Shown here: positions 18,013 through 26,599 of the stretch, in pieces | Layout of the letters: every line of letters begins with the position of its first letter | Position numbering within the stretch: the stretch's first letter is position 1 | NCBI RefSeq assembly: GCF_946151075.1 | Contig: NZ_OX267715.1 | Coordinates: 1,713,881-1,777,880 of the forward strand | Length of the DNA stretch: 64,000 bases | DNA from: Neobacillus sp. Marseille-Q6967 | Lineage (GTDB): Bacteria > Bacillota > Bacilli > Bacillales > Cytobacillaceae | Reading direction: 5' to 3' | The notes under the pieces: model-generated | Databases searched by the model: none | Told to the model about the DNA's origin: nothing | The model's input: only the letters and a program-made list of their open reading frames with translations | Program-made: the position numbers and the translations under genes

Positions 18013-18450
18013 CTAATTTCTCTCTAAATCCACGGCAGTATTATTTTTTAAAAACGCTCCGCCTTTTGCCATCTGTTTGCAAACCGCTTCTACTATATGA
18101 TTGACTATTTTTTCTTTTACTCTCCATCTTCTTACCTTTTGAGCCGGATCCAAACCATTTTCTACTACTATTCTTTTTAGATCATTTACTTCTAATGCTT
18201 GTAAAACCACCTTTAGCCCTTCGGGACCTTTGTTTTGAAAAACGTCAAAGATATTAATAATAGAATTTAATGGAATCGGTTTGGATGGCATTTTTTTATT
18301 GTCTTTTTTTATGCTAGAGAGATTCACATCCAGTTCACAAAGGATTTTTTTCGCAAATTCTTCGTCTTCCTCTATCAGTTTAGTAACGGTTTTTAAAAAA
18401 GAAACGATTTCCTTCCTTCTATTTATCTGTTTAGCATCCAACATATTCAC
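18013..18450 (-). CDS. Unknown small protein paired with ParA-like ATPase
   Basis: 145 residues, highly charged and all-helical by composition, with no membrane segment. The start overlaps the ParA-like gene by 20 nt, so translation is probably coupled and the products may interact. The C-terminal half (GLDPAQKVRRWRVKEKIVNHI, about 108-127) is basic and could contact DNA. It does not look like ParB: no ParB/Srx motif or CTPase GERR motif. By position it is a candidate adaptor or DNA-binding partner of the ATPase. I do not recognise the family. Confidence 0.6.
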   Translation of the reverse strand: MNMLDAKQINRRKEIVSFLKTVTKLIEEDEEFAKKILCELDVNLSSIKKDNKKMPSKPIPLNSIINIFDVFQNKGPEGLKVVLQALEVNDLKRIVVENGLDPAQKVRRWRVKEKIVNHIVEAVCKQMAKGGAFLKNNTAVDLERN

Positions 18451-19306
18451 AAAACTCCTCCGTTAAGAGCGAAAATGCCTCATATAAGTTTGACCCCGAC
18501 GACCCGTATTTTTGTTTTAGCGTATTTATCCCTTCCGCCTCATAATGAGTGGCATCTGCAGCTTTTGCTGCAAGAGGAATTTTTGTATCAAAAAGTCTTG
18601 GCAGTTCACCTGCTGCACACTTTGTTTGCAGTGTCTTCAAAGTCGTATGATGGCGAGTGACGTTGGAACGGTACATCGATGCAATAATACCAAGTGCTTG
18701 AACATTGGATTCTGTTCTTCGATTGAAGCTATTTACATTGGATATAATTTGCGGGATTCCGTACGTTGACAAATGATCGGGTATAGTGGGGATAAGATAG
18801 TAATCACTAATATTTAAACCATTTTTCGTTACAATTCCTAGATTCGGTGGGCAATCAACGAGAACAAAATCATAGTTGTTGTTTATGTAACTACTAACGG
18901 TTCGTTTTAATATATCGAACGGTCTAATTAAGGCGGTTTGGCCAATATTTATTAATCGATCCTGGATTTGTACAAAGTCCAAACTGGAGGGTAGTAGATG
19001 TAGGTTGGATAATCCTCCATATAAATTGGAACATTCTTTTATAATAGATTTTTCCAAATTAAAATCACAGGTATCGTCAATATGATCTTTAAATAAATGA
19101 TACAGGGTTTGATTTGTCTTATTTCTCTTTTCCCATTCGTCTTCTCCTATTAGGGAGACTGTCGAGTTCGTTTGCGGGTCTAAATCAATAACTAAGACTT
19201 TATATTGTTTTACAACAACCAAAAATTCTGCTAGGGCGACCGTAATCGTTGTCTTTCCAACACCACCTTTTAGATTAATAATACTAATGACTTTTGACAT
19301 ACTCAT
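18431..19306 (-). CDS. ParA/Soj-like partition ATPase
   Basis: 291 residues. The deviant Walker A KGGVGKTT (13-20) carries the signature first lysine, followed by VIDLDPQ (39-45) and VDCPPN (about 153-158). These features place it in the ParA/MinD ATPase class that dimerises on ATP and binds DNA nonspecifically. There is no N-terminal helix-turn-helix, so it is a type Ib-like or orphan ParA. Next to it is a small basic protein rather than parB, and no parS or origin is visible. It may derive from a plasmid or integrative element or serve positioning of another cargo. Confidence 0.82.
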   Translation of the reverse strand: MSMSKVISIINLKGGVGKTTITVALAEFLVVVKQYKVLVIDLDPQTNSTVSLIGEDEWEKRNKTNQTLYHLFKDHIDDTCDFNLEKSIIKECSNLYGGLSNLHLLPSSLDFVQIQDRLINIGQTALIRPFDILKRTVSSYINNNYDFVLVDCPPNLGIVTKNGLNISDYYLIPTIPDHLSTYGIPQIISNVNSFNRRTESNVQALGIIASMYRSNVTRHHTTLKTLQTKCAAGELPRLFDTKIPLAAKAADATHYEAEGINTLKQKYGSSGSNLYEAFSLLTEEFCEYVGC

Positions 19307-19416
19307 CTCCCCTTATTAGAAGGCATGTCATATATATATTCATGATTCACTTGTCCCCATTCATAGAACTCATCCATCTAATACTTAAACGGTCTTGTGC
19401 GTTAAAAGTGGAAAAA

Positions 19417-19455
19417 AGTAGCCCCCCTCATACTAACTGAACACAAAGGGCTACT
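19417..19455 (-). terminator. Terminator after the glycosyltransferase gene
   Basis: AGTAGCCC / GGGCTACT stem with a 23-nt loop, followed on the minus strand by TTTTTTCC. It closes the XRE-AbrB/glycosyltransferase unit. The 100 nt between it and that stop hold nothing recognisable. Confidence 0.65.
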
Positions 19456-19554
19456 CTATTGGTTAGGTTAAGGCATTACGAGTTATAATTAAAGCCTTTT
19501 TAATGAGTACTACAGATTAAGGTTACTCTGTTTTGTTACTGAAATACTAAGCCA

Positions 19555-20736
19555 TTAGGATTTCTTGTTTATTTTCGCCAATATAACATTTGCGGCTTCT
19601 ACAGCGCCACCCGCATTTCGGAAGTTTCTAGAAAGTTTCTGCGCATTTTGCAGAAAAGTTTGATCCTCCAACACATCCGCTATTGCCTTTGCCAAAAATT
19701 TCGGCCTGTTTCTTTTTAATTTTATACCTGCACCAAGTTCAGCCACTCGGTCAGCCACAACTCCTTGTTCGCTATGAATCGGAAATAAAACCATTGGAAC
19801 TCCATAATATAGACTTTCATTCACACTATTCATGCCGCAATGGGTAATAAATACATCTGCCCTCTGTAATATGGCGATCTGGTCTACGTAGTTCTTAACT
19901 GTAAAATTCTTTGGTATACGGCCAAGTGAAGCAATATCTGTCTTTTCACCAACCGACATCATAATATCATAACCACTGTCTTTAAATGCTTTGATGCAAT
20001 TTTGGTAAAAATCCTTATTCTGATTGAGTACCGTTCCCAAAGAAATATAGATGAATTTTTTGCTTTTTCTCTCACCAAGTACCTTGGGAGACAGCCGAAT
20101 CGAAGGGCCTACAAAGGCATATCTGTCGGAAAATGTTTCGGCCATGGGCTGGAATTCTTTCGTTGTATATACGATAGTGTCCGTTTCATTATCATTTTGA
20201 ATAATCGAAATAAAACTATCTACTTCATACCCATGAGATCGCAGCAACTGCATTTTTTTGTTAATTCTCGGCATTCCAGTTATCATGCCTAGTATTTCTT
20301 TTATACTGCGTTTCATCAGTTTTGCCGTATACTGATTAAATGCGAAGGTTGTGGTCGAACAGATATACGGGATTCTTAATTTCTTGGAAAATAATTTTCC
20401 CCAAAAGCATAAAGAATCAGATACAATGCAATCCGGCTGAAATTCTCTTAATTCCGAACATACCTTTTCATCTAACGTAACGGTGGTATTCACAATCATT
20501 TCAATCAATGCAGCAAAATCTTTTCCCGCTTTGCGATTCAATTCCTGTTGTGATATCGGGGGTAAGAACTCATCACAAGGAATAAATTTTGCACCGGCAC
20601 CTTCTATTTTTTCTTGAAATTCCTTAAAGGAGTAGTACCATACTTCATGGCCTTTGCTGACTAACTCAAATACTACTGGAATAGTCGGATTTGTATGGCC
20701 ATGTGCGGGGATTGAGAAGAATACAATTTTACTCAT
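19555..20736 (-). CDS. MGT-family (GT1) glycosyltransferase
   Basis: 393 residues, typical for macrolide-type UDP-glycosyltransferases such as Bacillus YjiC/YdhE. N-terminal acceptor domain: SIPAHGHTNP (8-17). C-terminal donor domain: FIYISLGT, then the nucleotide-sugar motif THCGMNSVNESLYYGVPMV around residue 290. These enzymes move glucose from UDP-glucose to hydroxyls of macrolides, flavonoids or lipids. Here the gene overlaps a regulator by 4 nt, suggesting an inducible detoxification unit. The natural acceptor is unknown. Confidence 0.88.
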   Translation of the reverse strand: MSKIVFFSIPAHGHTNPTIPVVFELVSKGHEVWYYSFKEFQEKIEGAGAKFIPCDEFLPPISQQELNRKAGKDFAALIEMIVNTTVTLDEKVCSELREFQPDCIVSDSLCFWGKLFSKKLRIPYICSTTTFAFNQYTAKLMKRSIKEILGMITGMPRINKKMQLLRSHGYEVDSFISIIQNDNETDTIVYTTKEFQPMAETFSDRYAFVGPSIRLSPKVLGERKSKKFIYISLGTVLNQNKDFYQNCIKAFKDSGYDIMMSVGEKTDIASLGRIPKNFTVKNYVDQIAILQRADVFITHCGMNSVNESLYYGVPMVLFPIHSEQGVVADRVAELGAGIKLKRNRPKFLAKAIADVLEDQTFLQNAQKLSRNFRNAGGAVEAANVILAKINKKS

Positions 20737-21173
20737 TCAGTTTCCTCTTCTGCCGACTCGGCCCTACGAATCATATCTGCAAACTCTAGAAAACTATCAC
20801 TCTTTAAAATAGCAATTCCTTTTGTGACATCTTCCCCCAAAACAACAAGCTTATCACCTGCATGGATCTGGTACATTTCCCGTGCCTGTTTTGGAATGAC
20901 AATCTGTCCCCGCTCGCCTACTTTCACCACACCAAAGAACTGTTTCCCCTTTGGGCCTAGCTGCTCTACATCTTCTTCACTCATATTACCGGATAATTGA
21001 TCTAAGGTTACCTGAAAGATCTCGGCTAACATCTTACATTTATGAATATCAGGCAGAGCCTCCTCGTTTTCCCACTTTGCTACGGTCTGACGTGATACGT
21101 TTACCCTTTCTGCTAATATTTCCTGACTCATTTTATTCTTTTTACGCAAAACACGAATATTCATACCAATCAT
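20733..21173 (-). CDS. XRE helix-turn-helix plus AbrB-fold fusion regulator
   Basis: 146 residues. Residues 4-60 are an XRE-type helix-turn-helix with SRQTVAKWENEEALPD; residues 78-125 form a SpoVT/AbrB swapped-hairpin domain with VKVGERGQIVIPKQAREMY. Carrying two different DNA-binding folds in one short chain is uncommon but recurs in Firmicutes. The ATG at 21173 has AGGAGATGG upstream. It overlaps the glycosyltransferase gene by 4 nt and probably controls it. Confidence 0.87.
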   Translation of the reverse strand: MIGMNIRVLRKKNKMSQEILAERVNVSRQTVAKWENEEALPDIHKCKMLAEIFQVTLDQLSGNMSEEDVEQLGPKGKQFFGVVKVGERGQIVIPKQAREMYQIHAGDKLVVLGEDVTKGIAILKSDSFLEFADMIRRAESAEEETE

Positions 21174-21326
21174 ATTTCCATCTCCTTATATGTTCAAATA
21201 TATATAAGGTATTGGATAAAGTCTATCAACAGTCCGCAACATTTTAAGTTAAAAATTGTGGCATATGTTAATACGTTGAAGAAATATTTTCATGGTGGTT
21301 GAACAAGCATTTAAATACTACAAATC

Positions 21327-21692
21327 TTATTCTAAGAAAAAAGTTTCTTCATTTTTATCATTCCATTTAATAGTTACCTTTATAGTTTCATTTTCAGGAG
21401 TTACGGCACACCCTGAACAAGAAGTTGGTATTTTAACGGTTGCTCCTTTGTGTTCCTCCTCTCTCTCATGGATTTCTCCGTCATTAATAGCAATCTCTAA
21501 GTTCTTAAATGTAGTAGCATTGGTTGCATTTTTAAAACCAAAAGTATATACGCCATTTTCGCTTGTACCATCGATATTTGTGGCGTATTCCCCTTTCCAA
21601 TTATCACTTTCTCCAGAAAAACGGTTAGATTCGATACCACATCCAACCAAAAAAAGCACAAAAAAAATTACAGTTAAAATCGGTTTTTTCAT
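21327..21692 (-). CDS. Small lipoprotein of unknown function
   Basis: 121 residues. Positively charged N-terminus, hydrophobic core, then lipobox LVGC (Cys18), so it is membrane-anchored outside the cell. The mature part is short and beta-rich, with a CSGC pair near residue 92 that could form a disulfide or bind metal. It stands alone, 150 nt from the regulator start and convergent with nothing. No family recognised. Confidence 0.65.
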   Translation of the reverse strand: MKKPILTVIFFVLFLVGCGIESNRFSGESDNWKGEYATNIDGTSENGVYTFGFKNATNATTFKNLEIAINDGEIHEREEEHKGATVKIPTSCSGCAVTPENETIKVTIKWNDKNEETFFLE

Positions 21693-21777
21693 TTAAACCT
21701 CCATCGAAAACTGTCCTATTATAAAAACATTATTCACCCTCTTTAGTAGTTAATCCTTCTTAAACAATCTTGCCCGT

Positions 21778-21808
21778 AAAAAAGCGTTCCTGCTTTTTAC
21801 AGAAACGC
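21778..21808 (-). terminator. Terminator after the AraC::EamA chimera
   Basis: GCGTTTCTG / CAGGAACGC stem followed on the minus strand by TTTTTTACG. It lies about 80 nt beyond the chimeric stop, where the ancestral transporter gene would have ended. Confidence 0.7.
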
Positions 21809-21888
21809 CCCCGTTAGTTTAAGTACAATTTTTCACAAGCTTGTTTACAATTAGGAGTTGTCTAGTAAGTCTTATCTATTCTCAAACT

Positions 21889-22566
21889 TTAGTTGGTGAT
21901 AGATTTATCTTTCACAGCTAATTTCCTTTGTTGGGTTAAAAATAAAAATACACCTAATAAAACAATAAAGCCCCCGACAAGTTTTAAACCGATAACAGGT
22001 TCACCTAACAAGATTATCGCTAAAATTGTTGCTCCGATAGGTTCTCCTAAAATACTCATCGAAACCGTTGTTGTGTTAACATAATTTGCTAAAGTCTCTA
22101 ATTTAATTGGCTCCTTATAATGTTTATGAATGAATTCAATAGATGGTGGCTTTGATATTTGAAGTTTGTTCGTCACATATCTAGTTAAATTTACTAAGGA
22201 GGACAGGTTCTCTTGACTCTTCGCCTCTTCCAATAGCAAATAACGGATAGAAGTCCATTGTTTATCCAACCTTATATACATGTCACTTGTATCCTCTGGC
22301 AAATATTGTGATGGAATATCTAAGATTAAGAATTCATTCCTGTCCATAGAACGGTAGTTATGTTCTAACTTTGGAGGAATATAAAAACAATAATCTGAGT
22401 TAAGATTGATTTCTTGCCACTTCGTTTGAATATCTAAAGATCCTTTTAATGGAAAAAGAAATTGTCCAAAATCATGTTGATGAGATGTAAACTCTCTAGT
22501 ATAGGATCTTTTCTCACATGTTACGTGGTTTACAGTTTGCATTTTACTCTCCCCCCAAAATCTCAC
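21889..22566 (-). pseudogene. AraC-family regulator fused to the C-terminus of an EamA transporter (deletion chimera)
   Basis: 225 residues in one open frame. Residues 1-140 are an AraC-type cupin sensor (SHQHDFGQFLFPLKGSLDI). Residues 143-165 begin the AraC helix-turn-helix (IEFIHKHYKEPIKLETLANY). At about residue 168 it switches to VSMSILGEPIGATILAIILLGEP, the penultimate helix of an EamA/DMT exporter, and ends as that transporter does. The rest of the DNA-binding domain and about 80 percent of the transporter are missing. An in-frame deletion between two neighbouring genes, a common regulator-exporter pair, explains this. Neither activity should survive. Confidence 0.8.
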
Positions 22567-22798
22567 CTTAAATTATATTATAATCCTATAAATAGATGTA
22601 ATAAAGATTTTGAAAAAAGAGGCAGTAAACATCATTTTTTAAATCCTTATTAAACAAACCTACCAGTTAGCTCAACAAGAAAAAAGATCGCCGCAACTCC
22701 ATCTTCAACTCAAGCACCTGGTAGTTTAAGTATAATTCGCATCATTTTCCACTTATATGGAAATAATTTATTTAACTTAATTACAAGGTGGGATTACA

Positions 22799-23688
22799 TT
22801 GAGTTTAACAAATCCTAGGGCTTGTGGCAGGAGTTAAATTATTTCGTAATAGAAATTGAGAAAATCTTTAAACAACAAGAAATCATTATCCCTATCGGAT
22901 TTAATAAAGAGGATGTAAATTTAGAAGCCCCTAAATTATATGACAATGGATTTGATGTGATGTTTGTGCGGATTTTAAAAGAAGTAAGCATGGGGATGTA
23001 CACCATTAACATGAACATGGCATATAACGATGATGTGATACGGATATATGAGGGACTTACCACTGTGACCCAAAAAATATATAAACTATCTACACAATAT
23101 TTACTAAAGAAAGGGATTCTTGCACTTCCTCCAAAAGTGACAATGCCTAAGACGACTGAATTTATTAATAGTAAGAAGTATATGAGCGGCTTTAACCCAT
23201 TTAATTCTAAACGGGCTATAAACGACATTGAACTAGGTATCATTCATCATGGAATAGAGACAAATAACATTGGGATGCAGCTGATAACAGGATTTGCTCA
23301 ATGTGCTCAGAACAAAGAAGTTAGAAAATTCTTAGAAAGAGGAAAAGAACTTGCGAAGAAACAAATTAAAATATTTCAAGAAATTCTTTTAGATAATGAC
23401 ATACAGTTTTCTGCCACATCTGGAAGTACGGTAACCACTTCAACAGTCGCACCTTTTTCTGATAAACTGTTAATGCATTGTGTTACTTTCCTCAATGGTT
23501 TTTGCATTGTAGGAAATAGTTTTGGGACATTTTTTAAATTAAGGAATGATATTGCTTTAAAAATGACTTTATTAGCCAAAGATATCTATTTTTATGGTCA
23601 AGAAGGAATTGAGATCAGGATAAAAAATGGGTGGTTTGAAGAACCTCCTCAAACGAAAGACCGAAATCAACTCATAAACAATCATTGA
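22799..23688 (+). pseudogene. DUF3231 family protein, N-terminally damaged copy
   Basis: Only the frame 22822-23688 (288 codons) is open. It aligns with the intact paralogue at 40364-41371 from about its residue 48 (KSENFQAPKGFTENDVNL versus KQQEIIIPIGFNKEDVNL) to the end, including VxPFSDKLxMxH and GWxExPP. The original start is probably the TTG at 22799, behind GGTGGG. It reads six family-like codons (LSLTNP) and then hits a frame change and stop. About 40 N-terminal residues are lost by a deletion plus frameshift. A shortened protein from TTG 22822 is possible but lacks a ribosome site. Confidence 0.7.
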
Positions 23689-23720
23689 ATAAAGTGATTT
23701 TTTCGCTGAATACTAATCAA

Positions 23721-23740
23721 TAGTGTTATATATAACACTA
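23721..23740. promoter_or_regulatory. Perfect 20-bp palindrome, candidate operator
   Basis: TAGTGTTATA-TATAACACTA is fully symmetric. It lies 25 nt upstream of the start of the 38-codon frame and 33 nt after the DUF3231 stop. It contains TATAAC-like sequence that could overlap a -10 box. Length and symmetry suit a small dimeric repressor. Confidence 0.5.
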
Positions 23741-23765
23741 AAATTTCAATGTGGAGGGATTGAGT

Positions 23766-23882
23766 GTGAATATACTTATTGGCTTATTATCCAGGTTAAT
23801 TGCATTGGGAATAAAAGCTTCCTTCTTTATTGAAAGAATGGAGAAAAGATTCAAATTATTGAAAACGCCAACTTTAGCTTAA
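23766..23882 (+). CDS. Possible 38-residue small protein
   Basis: GTG start with GGAGGG 7 nt upstream, 38 codons, then TAA and a good terminator 35 nt later. The product has a hydrophobic half (ILIGLLSRLIALGI) and a basic half (ERMEKRFKLLK), so it could be a membrane-associated peptide. Ribosome site, adjacent palindrome and terminator together make an independent transcription unit. No family recognised, and it could be chance. Confidence 0.45.
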   Translation: MNILIGLLSRLIALGIKASFFIERMEKRFKLLKTPTLA

Positions 23883-23916
23883 GCATTAAGTATTTTCTCA
23901 TACCACATTGTAGTAA

Positions 23917-23950
23917 AAAGTAAGCACTGATATTGGTGCTTACTTTTTGT
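23917..23950. terminator. Bidirectional terminator
   Basis: AAAAAGTAAGCAC / GTGCTTACTTTTT, a perfect 13-bp stem with a TGATATTG loop. It follows the small frame on the plus strand and also precedes the MFS stop on the minus strand. Confidence 0.85.
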
Positions 23951-24125
23951 TCATTTCACCTCAACAATCCGTTCTTTCTTCAAATATCCTGCGCGTTAGC
24001 TGAACAAGCAAAAAGACCGCCGCAGCGATCTCATTTTTAACTATTGCAACCCTTTTGTTTAAGTACAACATTTCACAAACTCCTTGTAAATGTGAAATGC
24101 GATTATTTGGACTTTTCGATTCTCA

Positions 24126-25538
24126 CTACTTGGGTGACCGGACAAACAGTAGTGCTAATACTGCGCCTGCAAAAGCCGCTATACCGGACCAGAAAAATGC
24201 TTGTTGAAAGCCCTCGTTTAGAGCGGTTATAGAATCTCCTGTACTTGAGCCCGTTGTTGCTGCAGCAATGGCAACCATGATAGCTAAGCCAACCGCTGAA
24301 CCAATCTGGTAAGTAGTATTGTATAATCCGGATGCAAGACCTGACTCCTCTTCTTTTACATTCGATACCGCTGCTGTGGTAGCAGGAAGATAAGCAAGTG
24401 CATTACCGAGAGCAGCTAATAGTAAAGCTATTAGTACACTGGTCCAATAGTTTCCATTTACCGGTGTGTTAAATGAAAACATGAGTCCAGAACCACATAG
24501 TATAAGGAATCCGATAACCATAGTAATTTTCAATCCAAGTTTCTCCATTGTTTTTCCAGCAACTGCAACCACGAATACTGCCATGAGTATTGGTGCAGGC
24601 AATAAAGCCATTGCCGACGAGAAAGGAGCAAATTTCAATACCTGTTGTAAATACAAGACAAGAAAATAAATAATCGGAACCCATGCGATTGATAGCAAGA
24701 CGAGCGAAATGTTTCCGATAGATAAGTTTCGGGTCTTGAATATACGAAGTGGCACAAGCGGCTCCTTTTTAATAGCCTGAATAACAAGAAATATGATGAA
24801 CAACAACGCCCCAACAGACAATGACCATACAGTGGAGGATGAACCCCAACCACTATGTTCTGCGTTTGCAATACCATAAACCAATAGAACTAAAGCGACT
24901 GTAACGGAAATAGCTCCAGCATAGTCAATGCGTCCACTCAGACGCTTTCCTTTTTGCAGTAGTCCTGGTGACAAGAGCAAAATGATAATACCAATAGGAA
25001 CGTAGATTAACAACGCCCATCTCCAACTTAAGAACTCTGTAAGGATTCCACCCAGGACAATACCAATTGAACCGCCCGCTGCACCTGAAAGTCCCCATAA
25101 AGCAAGCGCTTTACTCAGTTCTTTCGGATTTGCAGAAAATAGTATCATGACAATAGAAAGAGCAGCTGGTGCAATCAATGCGGAACCAACTCCTTGAGCT
25201 GCTCGTGCGACGTTAAGCACCACATCATCCCATGCCAATCCTGCGAGTAGAGAAGCCACAGTCAAAATTGAAAATCCCCACATAAAGATACGACGGTGCC
25301 CGAACAGGTCGGATAGCCTTCCTCCCAATAACAGTAGCCCTCCGAAGAAGATAAGAAAGGCGGTCATTACCCATTGCAAATCTTGTTGTGTATAATCCAG
25401 CGTCTCTTTGATAGCTGGCAAGGCAACCTGTATAATGGCACTATCCATCATAACCATGAAATTCGCAAAACCTAACAAAGCAAGTGCTTTCCAACGCTTT
25501 GGGTCGGCTTGTGCAATCGTTTGTGAATTTGTTGACAT
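24126..25538 (-). CDS. MFS drug efflux transporter, DHA2 (14-helix) family
   Basis: 470 residues with about 14 hydrophobic segments. Motif A GGRLSDLFGHRR (near 77-88) and the DHA2 feature MDSAIIQVALPAI in helix 1 (near 31-43) identify an EmrB/QacA-type proton antiporter. Such pumps export lipophilic cations or antibiotics; the substrate is unknown. It lies downstream of the sulfite-reductase-like gene (38-nt gap) in the same direction and might share its transcript. No regulator is adjacent. Confidence 0.88.
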   Translation of the reverse strand: MSTNSQTIAQADPKRWKALALLGFANFMVMMDSAIIQVALPAIKETLDYTQQDLQWVMTAFLIFFGGLLLLGGRLSDLFGHRRIFMWGFSILTVASLLAGLAWDDVVLNVARAAQGVGSALIAPAALSIVMILFSANPKELSKALALWGLSGAAGGSIGIVLGGILTEFLSWRWALLIYVPIGIIILLLSPGLLQKGKRLSGRIDYAGAISVTVALVLLVYGIANAEHSGWGSSSTVWSLSVGALLFIIFLVIQAIKKEPLVPLRIFKTRNLSIGNISLVLLSIAWVPIIYFLVLYLQQVLKFAPFSSAMALLPAPILMAVFVVAVAGKTMEKLGLKITMVIGFLILCGSGLMFSFNTPVNGNYWTSVLIALLLAALGNALAYLPATTAAVSNVKEEESGLASGLYNTTYQIGSAVGLAIMVAIAAATTGSSTGDSITALNEGFQQAFFWSGIAAFAGAVLALLFVRSPK

Positions 25539-25576
25539 ATTTTAATCCCCTCCAATTTTATATAAAACACAAAAAT

Positions 25577-26200
25577 TTATATTAAACTTATTAATTCTTC
25601 TCTACCTATTCGCTTCAAAAATTTATAGAATGTCTCCCGTTTTTTACCCATTTGTGAATAGACAGCGATAATCTTTTCTACTGTTTCATACAATTCTTCC
25701 GGCGTTAGATTCTCCATCAGCAAGGAACCAACCTCGGCGTCTTTCCCTTTTGCTTTTCCTCCAACATATAAATTGTAATGATCTTTAATTTTCATAACAC
25801 CAATATCGTTTAACATTGGTTCACCGCAACCTATAGGGCAACCTGTATAAGCAACCTTTAGGGTAAATGGTACGGCTTTTCCTGCTATACGTCGATTTAA
25901 CTCTTTTGCCACTGGCATTCCTTCCTCTTCTTCCCCTTTGCAAAAATTACAGGTTCTCAAGCTCTTTACGAAGTTTCCAACTGGATAACATGCTAACCCA
26001 ACACTTTGGAACTCTTCTATGATTTCTCCTTTTTTATCTTCCGGGATTTCTATATAGAGTTGTTGGAATGTTGTTAATTCAATTTCCTCATCTTCATTCA
26101 TATATTTTGAAATCGTCACAAGTTGTTTTGAATTGAGTTTAGACCCAAACCCTATTCCTCCATTTATGGCGATCTTAATTTTTTTAACATCATTCTCCAT
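25577..26200 (-). CDS. Nitrite/sulfite reductase-like 4Fe-4S domain protein
   Basis: 207 residues. An N-terminal ferredoxin-like half-domain (1-75) is followed by a cluster-binding region: TCNFCKG near residue 83 and TGCPIGCGEP near 118, the C-x3-C being the siroheme/4Fe-4S type motif. It is far shorter than a full nitrite or sulfite reductase (more than 500) and has only one repeat. It may be a stand-alone electron-transfer or sensor protein. The ATG at 26200 has GAGGGGAG upstream. Neighbours are a Sec-glutaredoxin and the copper operon, so a redox role is plausible but unproven. Confidence 0.6.
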   Translation of the reverse strand: MENDVKKIKIAINGGIGFGSKLNSKQLVTISKYMNEDEEIELTTFQQLYIEIPEDKKGEIIEEFQSVGLACYPVGNFVKSLRTCNFCKGEEEEGMPVAKELNRRIAGKAVPFTLKVAYTGCPIGCGEPMLNDIGVMKIKDHYNLYVGGKAKGKDAEVGSLLMENLTPEELYETVEKIIAVYSQMGKKRETFYKFLKRIGREELISLI

Positions 26201-26295
26201 ATTAACTCCCCTCTCTTTTTAACCATTACTATACTAAGGTAAGGTATATAACTAGCCAGAATTATACCTGCAACTAAATCTAGCAACAGGTAATA

Positions 26296-26577
26296 TCAGC
26301 TATTTATATTTAATATCTTTCTTATTTCATCTATATTTTGTTCAAATCCAATCAGGACTTTTGGTTTCCTCATTAATCCTAATAAGGATTTATCTTTAAA
26401 CACAAACGATGGTACAATTTTGGTACCAGTTATTTTGATTAAATCTTTCTCTTTAGATGGTTGTTTCGTTAAATCGTATTCAATATAAGATACCTTATTC
26501 TTGGAAAGAAACTCTTTCCCTGCCTGACAATCAGTTCAGGTAGGTCTCGTATAAAGCTCAAGTTGAACTTTTGTCAT
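26296..26577 (-). CDS. Glutaredoxin-like protein with in-frame UGA (probable selenoprotein, U-x-x-C)
   Basis: From ATG 26577 (AAAGGTGAT upstream) the frame reads MTKVQLELYTRPT, TGA (26536-26538), then TDCQAGKEFL to a TGA stop at 26296. There are 93 codons counting Sec14. U-T-D-C replaces the CxxC of glutaredoxin/NrdH-type proteins, and GTKIVPSFVF supplies the cis-proline loop. Sixteen nt after the TGA, GGAAAG-AGTTT-CTTTCC (26503-26519) forms a hairpin with G in the second loop position, fitting a bacterial SECIS. It starts 22 nt after the His-rich copper-operon gene, so it is probably the last cop gene. Standard gene callers would miss it. Confidence 0.85.
26503..26519 (-). promoter_or_regulatory. 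Putative bacterial SECIS of the glutaredoxin-like gene
   Basis: GGAAAG-AGTTT-CTTTCC: six perfect pairs, loop AGTTT with G at position 2, beginning 16 nt after the in-frame TGA. Less GC-rich than the other SECIS candidates here, but correctly placed. Confidence 0.65.
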
Positions 26578-26599
26578 AAACAAATCACCTTTCACTTTA

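Noticed and set aside
22670..24080. Imperfect repeats near 22667-22750 and 23985-24080 (GTTAGCT-AACAAG...CGCCGCA) as an insertion element
   Set aside because: They share only short stretches, have no terminal repeats or transposase remnant; probably diverged terminator regions.
25577..26200. Complete nitrite or sulfite reductase
   Set aside because: Less than half the needed length and only one ferredoxin-like half-domain with one cluster motif.
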